Source of the DNA: CAYZZU01 sp964483105
GTDB taxonomy: Bacteria; CG2-30-53-67
Direction of reading: 5' to 3'
Length of the DNA: 64,000 bases
NCBI GenBank assembly: GCA_964483105.1
Contig: CAYZZU010000004.1
Coordinates: 1 to 64,000, forward strand
The notes beneath the pieces were generated by a model. It saw only the letters and a program-made list of their open reading frames with translations, had not been told where the DNA came from and searched no databases. This document shows positions 1 through 7,021 of this stretch, in pieces (the stretch's first letter is position 1; the number at the start of each line of letters is the position of its first letter). Both the position numbers and the translations under genes were made by a program.

Positions 1-23
1 TTTCTTACGGGAGAGCTGTTTTT

Positions 24-635
24 TTACTTGACGAAACCTTTAATGGGTGACCCCTCGTCGACCCCGAAATAACCGGCATGGGATTTGGTGGCGATCCGGG
101 TCATGCCGCCCGGAAGTTGAAATTCCCAGAGTCCGAACAGACTTGTCGCGAAGAGAATCAACACCAGGGATACGATGACGAGCACGGCCGGGTTTCGGAG
201 CATGGAGCCGAGGAGACCGCCGGTCAAGGCCGCTGTGACGCCCATCAGGGAATTCGTGAGAGCCAGCCCCCCCAGATAACAGAGGCCGTGGGCCAGGAGG
301 TGTCCCCTGCCCTTCTGGGAACGGCCCCCGAAATAGGATACGGTGATGGGGATCATGGGATAGACGCAGGGGGTCAGATTGAGAGCGATCCCACCGGCAA
401 ATATCCCAAGCAGGGTCAGAATCATGGCCCAGCCATGCAGGGGCCCCGGTGCTCCGGGAATGCTGCCCACCGGAGCTTGACCGGCAGTCGGGACCGGGAG
501 GCTCGCGACTGGAAGCCCCTTCTTCCGCCATTCCGGAAATCCCATGGGATACCGGTAAACGTTCTGATAACCGAGGCGCACAGCCACCCGGGCTGCTGAA
601 TCGCTTCGAACTCATGCCAGGCCGGCGCAATACAT
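24..635 (-). pseudogene. Rhodanese/DsbD-like fragment with in-frame UGA (possible selenoprotein)
   Basis: Read from ATG 635, the frame gives the second half of a rhodanese domain (YCAGLA, then UGA, then VRSDSAARV and GYQNVYRYPMGFPEW). It then runs into the first half of a DsbD/CcdA membrane domain (ALNLTPCVYPMIPITV, about three membrane segments) and stops at TAA 24-26. The UGA at 612-614 falls where related rhodanese loops of the YC-x4-C type carry their second cysteine, so it could encode selenocysteine; a tRNA-Sec gene lies at 39645. Without UGA readthrough the frame opens at GTG 587. Both ends look cut: the N-terminal rhodanese half is missing because dsrE sits there, and DsbD homology ends after KSHAGYFG. 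It follows dsrE by 10 bases, probably in the same operon. It is either a decayed fusion gene or a rearranged selenoprotein gene. Confidence 0.55.
581..595 (-). other. Candidate bacterial SECIS hairpin after UGA 612-614
   Basis: Seventeen to 33 bases after the start of the UGA, the minus strand forms CAGCC-CGGGT-GGCTG, a five-base-pair stem with a G/U-containing five-base loop. Bacterial SECIS elements sit immediately downstream of the UGA with an apical G/U loop at about this distance. The stem is short and could occur by chance. Confidence 0.25.
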
Positions 636-645
636 TACGGTTTCT

Positions 646-1005
646 TCAGAAGGTGATGGTTTCACCTTCCATGATCTCTCCGGCCAGAGTCGGGATGTGG
701 GTGATGCGGATCCCGTCAATGATTTCCTCCTCGGGGATTTCATAGGCCTTGACGCAGGCTCCGCAGACGTACATGGGAATGCCGGCCTCGAAAAGGATCG
801 GGAAAAGCTCCCGCACCGGTGTCAGGTGTCTTCCTTCAATGGTTTCGGCAACTCCCTTCTTCGCCATCAGGGCGCCTTCAAAGATAAAAAAGAGTGAGAG
901 GTCCGCTCCTTCGCTGATGAGAGAAGCCGCAAGGGCGATCGCGGCATTGGACCGATCCTGGTTGTCCGTGGAGTGTGTGATGACAAGGGTGATCTTTTTT
1001 TTCAT
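646..1005 (-). CDS. DsrE-family sulfur relay protein
   Basis: A 119-residue soluble protein with the DsrE/DsrF fold pattern: an N-terminal strand (KITLVITHSTDNQD), a middle LSLFFIFEGALM segment and a late cysteine loop MYVCGACVKAYEI. In this family a cysteine in that loop can carry persulfide sulfur between sulfurtransferases. I prefer the second ATG (1005) because AAGGAGG at 1014-1020 is eight bases away, against two bases for the first ATG (1011). It lies 12 bases after the TSUP exporter gene and just before the rhodanese remnant, so a co-transcribed sulfur-handling operon is likely. The exact donor and acceptor cannot be read from sequence. Confidence 0.85.
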   Translation of the reverse strand: MKKKITLVITHSTDNQDRSNAAIALAASLISEGADLSLFFIFEGALMAKKGVAETIEGRHLTPVRELFPILFEAGIPMYVCGACVKAYEIPEEEIIDGIRITHIPTLAGEIMEGETITF

Positions 1006-1023
1006 TTTCATTTCCTCCTTCGT

Positions 1024-1812
1024 TTAATGGGTTATCAAAAGTTCCGCTCCGATCTTGAGGGCCGTGGCGGCGATGATCACGGCCAGAATTTTCCGGAGAA
1101 TCCGGGTTGGGGTTTTTCGGCTAATCGCTGCGCCGAACTGTGCCCCGACCAGGGCGCCGGTCACGAGGATTCCGGCGTGAAGGTAAGGAATTTGCCTGGT
1201 TCCGATTCTGCCGGCCAGGACGGAAAAAGAGGAAATCAGTCCGACTACCAGGGCGGTGCCGATGGTGGTACGTGTCGGAATACGGAGAATGAAGAGCATG
1301 GCCGGAATGAACAGGAAGGCTCCTCCCTGCCCGATCAGCCCGGCGAAGAGCCCGATCAAAAGGCCGGTACAAAGGGCCGGGAGCCTGCTGAACCGGAGCG
1401 TGCCGGGTTCTTTCTCCGAATCGCCTTTTGCGACAGGCAGGAACATCAGGATGGCGGCGATACCGGCCATGATTGCGAAGATGAGGAGAATGGTCTCGGA
1501 GGAGACGAATTTCGAAGAGAGTGATCCGATCAGGGATCCAACTCCCATCCCGCCGCCCAGGAAGAGGGCAAGGGAAAAATTGACATAACCGTGCCTTTTG
1601 TGAGCGATCGCGCCGGAGAGCGCCCCAAAGAAACTTTGAACCGAGGTGATACCGGTGATTTCTTTCATGGAAAAGGCCCCGACATGAAGGGATACGGGGA
1701 CGTAAAGAAGCAGAGGGACCATAATAATGCCCCCTCCAATCCCTAAAAGGCCGGAGAGAAAGCCTCCGATGAGACCAAGAAGCAAAAGTGTAACGCTGAG
1801 TTCCACTCCCAT
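1024..1812 (-). CDS. TSUP (TauE/SafE) family membrane permease
   Basis: A 262-residue integral membrane protein with about eight hydrophobic segments and the two family repeats, each with a Gly-rich start: GLIGGFLSGLLGIGGG near the N-terminus and LIGLFAGLIGQGGAF in the middle. TSUP proteins move sulfite, sulfonates, thiosulfate or related anions across the inner membrane. Its place at the head of a dsrE/rhodanese operon and beside TusA, DsrE2 and an SQR-like enzyme supports a sulfur-compound substrate. Length is typical. No strong Shine-Dalgarno sequence is visible before the ATG. Confidence 0.88.
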   Translation of the reverse strand: MGVELSVTLLLLGLIGGFLSGLLGIGGGIIMVPLLLYVPVSLHVGAFSMKEITGITSVQSFFGALSGAIAHKRHGYVNFSLALFLGGGMGVGSLIGSLSSKFVSSETILLIFAIMAGIAAILMFLPVAKGDSEKEPGTLRFSRLPALCTGLLIGLFAGLIGQGGAFLFIPAMLFILRIPTRTTIGTALVVGLISSFSVLAGRIGTRQIPYLHAGILVTGALVGAQFGAAISRKTPTRILRKILAVIIAATALKIGAELLITH

Positions 1813-1911
1813 TACGCAATGGTAGTGGAGAAACCGTGCAAAATCAATTCAAATAATTTGGGGTTAGACAAAGTAATTTTAATGACATCGAAGAGTTCGA
1901 TCGGCAAGGCG

Positions 1912-2148
1912 TTACGTTAAAAAGAGGACGGCGAGTGCGAAAAAGAGATAATACTTGTTCTTGAGCAGGGTCAGCAGCTTCTCTTTGAGTTTCTTCTCAA
2001 ACTTTTTCGAGGCCCTCACGGGCGACTGGTCCGCGGAATAGAATTTCTCCAGATCTTCCAGATATTCCGTACACTCTGTCCCGGTTTGTTCCGGGGAAGA
2101 GTCCAGTTTTCCCTGCAGCCAGGCGTAACGGGTGATCTTTTTCCCCAT
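1912..2148 (-). CDS. Small tail-anchored protein, partner of the sigma-like gene
   Basis: A 78-residue protein with a charged soluble N-terminus (residues 1-58, Lys- and Glu-rich) and one hydrophobic segment at the extreme C-terminus (YYLFFALAVLFL), ending one residue later. It begins 20 bases after the region-2-only sigma-like gene, so the two are probably co-transcribed. The layout resembles a short anti-sigma factor that tethers its partner to the membrane, but I see no zinc-binding His-Cys motif and no periplasmic domain. I do not recognise the family; the anti-sigma role is inferred from position. Confidence 0.6.
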   Translation of the reverse strand: MGKKITRYAWLQGKLDSSPEQTGTECTEYLEDLEKFYSADQSPVRASKKFEKKLKEKLLTLLKNKYYLFFALAVLFLT

Positions 2149-2168
2149 AAGGTGTTGTCCTCCGGATG

Positions 2169-2531
2169 TTATCTGCGCGTCGCGTTATTGAGAAGGGTTT
2201 CTTCCAGTTTGAACAGGTCCGAAAAACCCGCCTGTCCTTTCCAGGGTTCTACCATTTCCTCTGCCATTTGTGTCGCCCTGATGTTGGCAAGGCATCTCCT
2301 GGTAATCCTGAAGATCCACTGTTTCAGACTGGTATTTCCGTCGATCCGGTCCAGAGAGTGAATCAACTCGATGAATACCTCCTCGGTTGCCTTTTCGGCC
2401 TTGCTTTTTTCACCTATCTGGAAGAAGGTATAATTGTATACTTTTGGAAAGAAGGTATCATACAGGATCCGGAAGGCTTTTTCGTCCTTTCTCAACAGTC
2501 CCTGGATCAGTACACTGTCTGGAAATTGCAT
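2169..2531 (-). CDS. ECF-type sigma factor homologue with region 2 only
   Basis: A 120-residue protein matching sigma-70 region 2 of ECF factors: DEKAFRILYDTFFPKVYNY, then a helix with TEEVFIELI and KQWIFRITRRCLANI, the part that binds core polymerase and melts the -10 element. It ends (TAA) about 30 residues after this, so the usual linker and region 4 helix-turn-helix are missing. The start at 2531 is set by GAGGAGG seven bases upstream; the longer frame to 2624 has no ribosome site. The next gene is a small tail-anchored protein. It may be a truncated sigma factor, a region-2-only regulator, or a decoy for core polymerase. Confidence 0.75.
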   Translation of the reverse strand: MQFPDSVLIQGLLRKDEKAFRILYDTFFPKVYNYTFFQIGEKSKAEKATEEVFIELIHSLDRIDGNTSLKQWIFRITRRCLANIRATQMAEEMVEPWKGQAGFSDLFKLEETLLNNATRR

Positions 2532-2612
2532 AACCACGTCCTCCTCAATCGTTGTTTTGTACTTAACAGTAGTTTCCTGCGGGGAAAAGTCACAAAAAAA
2601 AGGACATTTCCT

Positions 2613-2645
2613 TGAAAAAAGCACTTAAGGGGTATCACACCCCTG
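2613..2645 (-). terminator. Possible intrinsic terminator after tusA
   Basis: On the minus strand AGGGGT-GTGAT-ACCCCT forms a six-base-pair hairpin followed, after a short gap, by a run of six T. It lies about 150 bases downstream of tusA and before the sigma-like gene, a sensible place to end the Rrf2-led operon. The gap between stem and T-run weakens it. Confidence 0.35.
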
Positions 2646-2791
2646 GTGGAGATGGCCCGCGCGGATGATGACGATGAGGCTTTCTGAAGGGAAACGATTC
2701 CGGTATGGGATTTCTCTTTCCGATGGAAAGGCGGATCTGAATTCCGGAAGCCTTGACGACTTCGTGAATTTCGAAAGAAGCTTCCAGGCTG

Positions 2792-3103
2792 TCAATCAGT
2801 CTCAGGGTGATGCGGATTGCAGACGGGGCGGCGACAATCCTTCGCGTCCGCCGCCTCCTTGCGTACGAACGCATGGAATTCTCCGTCTCTTTTTTCCAGG
2901 CCGAGAAACTCGTTGCCGGTAGCCTTGCACCAATTCGGCATGTCTTCCACGATACCTTCATCGTCGGCGATGACCTCAAGGATTTCTCCGACTTCCATCT
3001 TCTTGATCGCCTGACAGGTCTTGGCAATCGGCATGGGGCAGATGAGTCCGAATGCGTCCAGGACCTGGTCGACCTTGATTCCCGTCTCTGTTGTGTTTCC
3101 CAT
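2792..3103 (-). CDS. tusA: TusA-family sulfur carrier protein
   Basis: A 103-residue protein with the TusA/SirA signature: a strand then DAFGLICPMPIAKT, containing the conserved CPxP sulfur-carrying cysteine, followed by an alpha-beta domain (LEVIADDEG, FHAFVRK). TusA accepts persulfide from a cysteine desulfurase or rhodanese and passes it to partners such as DsrE. The C-terminus carries about 20 extra residues with two more cysteines, which is longer than usual. It starts 10 bases after dsrE2, last in the operon rrf2 - desulfurase-like - dsrE2 - tusA. TusA next to DsrE2 is a well-known sulfur-transfer pairing. Confidence 0.88.
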   Translation of the reverse strand: MGNTTETGIKVDQVLDAFGLICPMPIAKTCQAIKKMEVGEILEVIADDEGIVEDMPNWCKATGNEFLGLEKRDGEFHAFVRKEAADAKDCRRPVCNPHHPETD

Positions 3104-3113
3104 GGATTTCTCC

Positions 3114-3509
3114 CTAAATCAGAAGGTTGATTTTAGAATCTTCGGCGTCGGCCAGGAAGGTAGCCACGCCCGCCACGCTGTCTACGACCGGCAGCAGATC
3201 TTCTTTTGTCAGTCCCATGAACTCCATGGACTGGGTACAGGCGATGAACCGGATGCCCATCTCCTTGCACATGGTGATCATCCGGTCGATCGAAGGAAAC
3301 TTGGGATGGGCCATCATCTTCTCCAGGGCGGGATGCGGTTTTTCATAGCTGTCTCCGGTTTTATCCTTCTTCAGCAGCTCCAGTCCCCAGAAGGTAAAGA
3401 ACAACGTAACATCCATTCCGAGCGAGGCCCCCCCGAGCGCGAGGTTGAATGTCGCGATCAACTTGTCGATTTCATTGCTGAAGACGATCAGTGCCATCTT
3501 GCTCTTCAT
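3114..3509 (-). CDS. dsrE2: DsrE2-like sulfur transfer protein
   Basis: A 131-residue member of the DsrE/DrsE_2 group. It has an N-terminal strand MALIVFSNEIDK, the segment GMDVTLFFTFWGLELL typical of DsrE2, and a conserved cysteine in RFIACTQSMEFMGL that would carry persulfide. DsrE2 proteins exchange sulfur with TusA, whose gene follows directly. Start at ATG 3509 is favoured over GTG 3512 because AGGAGG is six bases from the ATG. The gene lies 22 bases after the desulfurase-like gene. DsrE2 is often membrane-associated, but I see no clear membrane segment here. Confidence 0.85.
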   Translation of the reverse strand: MKSKMALIVFSNEIDKLIATFNLALGGASLGMDVTLFFTFWGLELLKKDKTGDSYEKPHPALEKMMAHPKFPSIDRMITMCKEMGIRFIACTQSMEFMGLTKEDLLPVVDSVAGVATFLADAEDSKINLLI

Positions 3510-3531
3510 CACCCGCCTCCTTAGTGTCCTG

Positions 3532-4698
3532 TCATCTTTTCTGGTAGATCGGCGACATCATCCGCAGGCGTTCGATGATCGCTGGCATTTCAGCTGTAAC
3601 ATAATCGATATCTTCTTCGGTTGTTTCCCGACCGAGGCTGAAGAGGATCGATCCCTGGGCCATGGCGTGGTCCACGCCCATGGCGGTGAGGACGTGGGAT
3701 GCCTTGAGTGCCTTGGAAGAACAGGCCGACCCGCTGGCAGCCATGATCCCCTTCGCCACCATCATCATGATCATTCCTTCGCCCTCCACGTAGTTCACGC
3801 AGAGGTTCAGGAGGCCCGGCAGGCGATACTCTGGATGGCCGTTGAATTTCAGGTCCGTGACCTGTTTCTTGAGTCCTGCTTCAAGTCTGTCGCGGAGCGC
3901 AGATATGCGCTTCATCTCCTCCGGGATTTTCTCCCGCGCGATGGTGGCTGCCTTCCCAAGACCAACGATGGCCGGCACGTTTTCCGTCCCGGCTCTTCGT
4001 CCCTGTTCCTGCACTCCGCCGTGGATCAACGGCTGGATCCGGACCCCTTTCCGGATGTACAGTGCCCCGGATCCCTTGGGACCGTAAAAATGCTGTCCGG
4101 AGATTGTCAGGAGATCGACGCCGAGTTCCTCCACATCCACAGGAATGTGGCCTACAGCCAGCCTTGCATCGGAATGGAACGCGATCTTTTCTCCCCTTGC
4201 GATTTCGGCGATTTCCCGAATCGGTTGGATGGTCCCGACTTCGTGGTTGGCCAGCATGACGGAGATCAGAATGGTATCCTCTCGAATCGCTTTTTCCACT
4301 TCGTGGGGGTCTACCCTTCCGAATTCGTCAACCGGGAGATAGGACGTCTCGAACCCTAACCGTTCCAGCATTTTACAGGAGTGATGAACACCGTAGTGCT
4401 CAATCGCCGATGTAATGATATGTTTCCCTTTCTTCTGCAGTGCCAGGGCGACCCCCTTGACGGCAAAGTTATTGGCTTCGGTTCCGGATGCCGTGAAAAA
4501 AATTTCTTCCGGTTTCGCGTGAATCAGTTCCGCCACCTCGGACCTGGCCCGCTCCATGGCTTTTTTGGGCTCGCTTCCGAAGCGGTGAAAGCTCATCGGG
4601 TTTCCGAAGTGTTCCAGAAAATAGGGCTGCATGGCCTCGATGACTTCGGGATAGGGACGGGTGGCCGCAGCGTTATCCAGGTAGATGATTCGGTTCAT
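3532..4698 (-). CDS. Cysteine-desulfurase-like protein lacking the PLP lysine
   Basis: A 388-residue class V aminotransferase-fold protein aligned over its full length with NifS/IscS: YLDNAAATRPYPEV at the start, SGTEANN, a conserved His in SAIEHYGVHH, and the mobile catalytic cysteine in SGSACSSKALKASHVL. The segment that normally reads SGHK-x-YGPKG reads SGQHFYGPKG, so the lysine that binds pyridoxal phosphate is His; the codons CAG CAT are unambiguous. The glutamine that contacts the cofactor (DATQ) is also changed (DARL). Ordinary PLP-dependent desulfuration is therefore unlikely. Archaeoglobus IscS is a known lysine-less relative, so a scaffold or sulfur-relay role is possible. AAAGGAG lies seven bases before ATG. 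It sits between rrf2 and dsrE2-tusA. Confidence 0.85.
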   Translation of the reverse strand: MNRIIYLDNAAATRPYPEVIEAMQPYFLEHFGNPMSFHRFGSEPKKAMERARSEVAELIHAKPEEIFFTASGTEANNFAVKGVALALQKKGKHIITSAIEHYGVHHSCKMLERLGFETSYLPVDEFGRVDPHEVEKAIREDTILISVMLANHEVGTIQPIREIAEIARGEKIAFHSDARLAVGHIPVDVEELGVDLLTISGQHFYGPKGSGALYIRKGVRIQPLIHGGVQEQGRRAGTENVPAIVGLGKAATIAREKIPEEMKRISALRDRLEAGLKKQVTDLKFNGHPEYRLPGLLNLCVNYVEGEGMIMMMVAKGIMAASGSACSSKALKASHVLTAMGVDHAMAQGSILFSLGRETTEEDIDYVTAEMPAIIERLRMMSPIYQKR

Positions 4699-4761
4699 GA
4701 CGGGCTCCTTTCTTCTTCGATCACGGCGGACGGGAAGCGGATATCTGTTCAGGCAGGTGGC

Positions 4762-5181
4762 TTAAGCCTGTCCGGCAAAAGACTGTTCGACCAGATCCGC
4801 CAGAGTGGTTCCTTCCAGCACTTCGATCATGGCGTTCTGGGCGTTTTTCCATACCCCCTGAATCTTGCAGTCTTTCCCCTCCGCGCAGGAACTTTTATCG
4901 CGGGTACACAAATTCAGTGCGATGGGGCCTTCCACTCCTTCGATGATATCCTTAACCGTTATTTTCTCCGGTGGCCGTCCCAGTGCGTACCCTCCTTTGA
5001 ATCCACGAAGGGAACGGACCAGTCCGGACCTGGAGAGAGACTGAAAAATCTTGGCCAGGTAGCTCTCCGGGATCTTCTGTTCATTGGAGATCTCACTTAA
5101 CAGGATGATGCGTTCCGGAGGCTGCATCGCGAGATAGAGCATTCCGCGTATTCCGTATTCTCCTCCGCGGGTTAATTTCAT
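4762..5181 (-). CDS. Rrf2-family transcription regulator, probably Fe-S binding
   Basis: A 139-residue Rrf2/IscR-type regulator. The N-terminal winged helix reads MKLTRGGEYGIRGMLYLA, with the recognition and wing region LRGFKGGYALGRPPEKITV. Three cysteines follow in the pattern C-x6-C-x5-C (LCTRDKSSCAEGKDC), close to the cluster-binding spacing of IscR, so it probably senses iron-sulfur or redox/sulfur state. The start at 5181 follows GGGGAGT; longer frames reading upstream lack homology. It leads the operon with the desulfurase-like protein, DsrE2 and TusA, and a likely operator lies in its own leader. Confidence 0.88.
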   Translation of the reverse strand: MKLTRGGEYGIRGMLYLAMQPPERIILLSEISNEQKIPESYLAKIFQSLSRSGLVRSLRGFKGGYALGRPPEKITVKDIIEGVEGPIALNLCTRDKSSCAEGKDCKIQGVWKNAQNAMIEVLEGTTLADLVEQSFAGQA

Positions 5182-5195
5182 GAGACTCCCCATAT

Positions 5196-5252
5196 TTTGG
5201 ACTAAAAATGTCCATTTTGTCTTCATTATAACCGCGACGAGTTGAATGTCAA
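5196..5252 (-). promoter_or_regulatory. Promoter and Rrf2-type operator of the rrf2 operon
   Basis: On the minus strand TTGACA (5247-5252) and TATAAT (5225-5230) are 16 bases apart. Just downstream is TTTGGAC-n7-GTCC (about 5196-5213), an interrupted inverted repeat like the GGACTAAAATAGTCC class of Rrf2/IscR operators. Placed between start point and start codon, it would let Rrf2 repress its own operon. Confidence 0.65.
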
Positions 5253-5327
5253 GGAGAAATATGACAGAAGTTTCCACCGGACGGATCGGAAACCGTTGCG
5301 GAGTGGGATCGGTTTTTGAAGGCGGGA

Positions 5328-5355
5328 CAGGCCCCGCCGAAAAAGGCGGGGCCTG
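5328..5355. terminator. Strong GC hairpin downstream of the sqr-like gene
   Basis: CAGGCCCCGCC and GGCGGGGCCTG form a perfect 11-base-pair stem around a GAAAAA loop. It lies between the sqr-like gene (ending 5567) and the rrf2 promoter, both on the minus strand, and could stop or stabilise the sqr transcript. There is no T-run after the stem. I see nothing else in 5356-5566. Confidence 0.45.
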
Positions 5356-5566
5356 CCAGGAGGAGGAGTAGGAGCTGTTGTGTACCCACTCTGAAACCCG
5401 TTCGGGTCGCACATCCGCATGCATCTTATTCCGGCTATGTGGAGGAGCCCGAAGCGGTCCTTTGGGTAGCATCGCTACGTTTGGCGCGGTTTCGGGATTT
5501 TCTTCCTGCCGAACTGAGTGCCTCCGGATTTCCGCTGCGACCCGGAGCGGGGATTCCGGATGGGGA

Positions 5567-6826
5567 CTATGATTTGGTTACATAGGACATATCCTTGCCC
5601 ATGTAGCTCATCTGGGTTGGAAGGATCATCTCCAGATCCAGCCTGTCGCTGAGCAGGATATTCCAGTAGAACCATCTGAAGAAAAGTTTTCCCATGTGGT
5701 TCATCCGGGTTTCCTTCAACAGGGAAAAGGGGCCGACGGATGGGAGGGGGAACCTTCCGGGGACCGGCTCCTGGGTGTAATTGAAATCGATGAGATGCGC
5801 CTTTTTGAAACCGGTTTCAATGAAACAGTTGGAGTGGCCGTCGAAATCGGGTTGTGGATCTTCACCCTGGATCTCCCGGAGAAGATTTTTCTCCACAACT
5901 CCGGCTTCGAAATGTGCGACGGACCCGGCCTTGGAGGTACTGACGTTGGTGCAGTCACCCAATACATAGATGTTGTCATAATGTTGTGATTTGAGTGTGT
6001 GCGGATGGGTCATGGCGTAGCCGTTTCCGTTCCCCATTCCGGCTTCGTCGATCAGATGCGGTCCTACATTGGGGGGGATGGCGGCCAGGAAGTCGAATTC
6101 CACTTCCTCTCCTTCATAGGAGATGATCTTTCCATGTTCCGAGTCTACTTCCGCCAGGCCGAAGTTGGGAGTGACCTTGATACCCTTTTGCTCGAACATC
6201 TTTCCCAGGACTTTCCCGGCAACGGGTTTGGTGAAGACTCCCTGGACACTGGTCACGACCTCCAGGTCCACTTTGTGCCGAATCCCCCGTTGGTGGAAAT
6301 AGTAATCGGCCAGACAGATGAATTCAATCGGGGCCACGGGGCACTTGATGGGGTACTCGGCGATGTTCAGAACCAGCTTCCCTCCGTCAAAATCTTCCAG
6401 GGCCTTCTGCATGTCGATGGCCGAGGGCATGGTGTAATAATAAAATACGTTCTTCCCGTATCCTTCTTCCATGCCGGGGATTTCTTCCGGAGCGATGTGG
6501 CATCCAAGGGTGAGAATCATCCAGTCGTATTCATAGGCGCCCGCCGTGGTCTCCACCCGGTTGTTGTCCGGATCGAGACGCGTGATCTCTCCCGATACAA
6601 AGGTAACATCCCTGGGGAGAAGATCCCGGGTCATCCGTACATTGCCGGACTCTCCGGTGTAACCGTAATGCCTGAAGGGAACGAAGATCAGTCCCGGTTG
6701 ATAAAAGTGTTTCTCGCTTTTGTCGATGACCGTGATGTTCCATTCAGAGAGGTTCAGTTTGCGACTCATTTTGTGGGCCATCATGGTTCCTGCCGTTCCT
6801 GCTCCAAGGATTACAAGTCGTTTCAT
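5567..6826 (-). CDS. Sulfide:quinone oxidoreductase-like flavoprotein
   Basis: A 419-residue FAD-dependent disulfide-oxidoreductase-like protein. The N-terminal FAD motif is VILGAGTAGTMMAHKM. The SQR-type segment YPIKCPVAPIEFICLADYYF contains a conserved cysteine, and a second FAD-contact region reads NIYVLGDCTNVSTSKAGSVAHFEA; another cysteine (SNCFIETG) lies near residue 350. SQRs oxidise sulfide at the membrane and pass electrons to quinone. The C-terminus is amphipathic rather than membrane-spanning, as in peripheral SQRs. It is monocistronic behind a riboswitch-like leader, with the TusA/DsrE2 operon downstream. A flavocytochrome c-like or other sulfur oxidoreductase is possible, because the redox cysteine set cannot be fully assigned. 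Confidence 0.8.
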   Translation of the reverse strand: MKRLVILGAGTAGTMMAHKMSRKLNLSEWNITVIDKSEKHFYQPGLIFVPFRHYGYTGESGNVRMTRDLLPRDVTFVSGEITRLDPDNNRVETTAGAYEYDWMILTLGCHIAPEEIPGMEEGYGKNVFYYYTMPSAIDMQKALEDFDGGKLVLNIAEYPIKCPVAPIEFICLADYYFHQRGIRHKVDLEVVTSVQGVFTKPVAGKVLGKMFEQKGIKVTPNFGLAEVDSEHGKIISYEGEEVEFDFLAAIPPNVGPHLIDEAGMGNGNGYAMTHPHTLKSQHYDNIYVLGDCTNVSTSKAGSVAHFEAGVVEKNLLREIQGEDPQPDFDGHSNCFIETGFKKAHLIDFNYTQEPVPGRFPLPSVGPFSLLKETRMNHMGKLFFRWFYWNILLSDRLDLEMILPTQMSYMGKDMSYVTKS

Positions 6827-6865
6827 GCCTCCTCCTCCTCACGCAAGATGAAAACAGGTTGAAAG

Positions 6866-6907
6866 TACGAAAAAGGCCTATCCATCGATAAAGATACGGA
6901 TAGGCCT
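6866..6907 (-). terminator. Intrinsic terminator in the sqr leader
   Basis: On the minus strand AGGCCTATCC and GGATAGGCCT form a perfect 10-base-pair stem with a 14-base loop, followed at once by TTTTT. It lies between the riboswitch-like element and the sqr start codon, so it probably acts as its expression platform. Confidence 0.75.
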
Positions 6908-6914
6908 CGGGTCC

Positions 6915-7005
6915 CCCCATCCACTTCGGCAGCCGGGGATGCCGGTGATGATTCCGGCCCGCGGCTTTGCTCCCCTTACGGGTTGCCTTTATCGGTGGTA
7001 TCAAT
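6915..7005 (-). ncRNA. GEMM-like (cyclic dinucleotide) riboswitch of the sqr leader
   Basis: The minus-strand transcript reads CCACCGATAAAGGCAACCC, a GTAA tetraloop, GGGGAGCAAAGCCGCGGGCC, then a second hairpin and GGCTGCCGAAGTGG. This follows the GEMM-I order: GGCAA(A)CC, GNRA-capped P2, GCAAAGCC, then a P3 ending in the GGxxxCCGA type, closed by a P1 (CCAC/GTGG). GEMM-I RNAs bind c-di-GMP, or 3',3'-cGAMP in some Desulfobacterota. P2 is short. A sigma-70-like promoter lies just upstream and a perfect terminator just downstream, which strongly favours a real riboswitch. The ligand subtype cannot be decided by eye. Confidence 0.6.
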
Positions 7006-7021
7006 CTGTCTTATCCATTTC

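Noticed and set aside
5182..5472. Extension of the Rrf2 frame upstream to 5472
   Set aside because: It would cross the promoter, operator and a strong hairpin, and has no homology before MKLTRGG.
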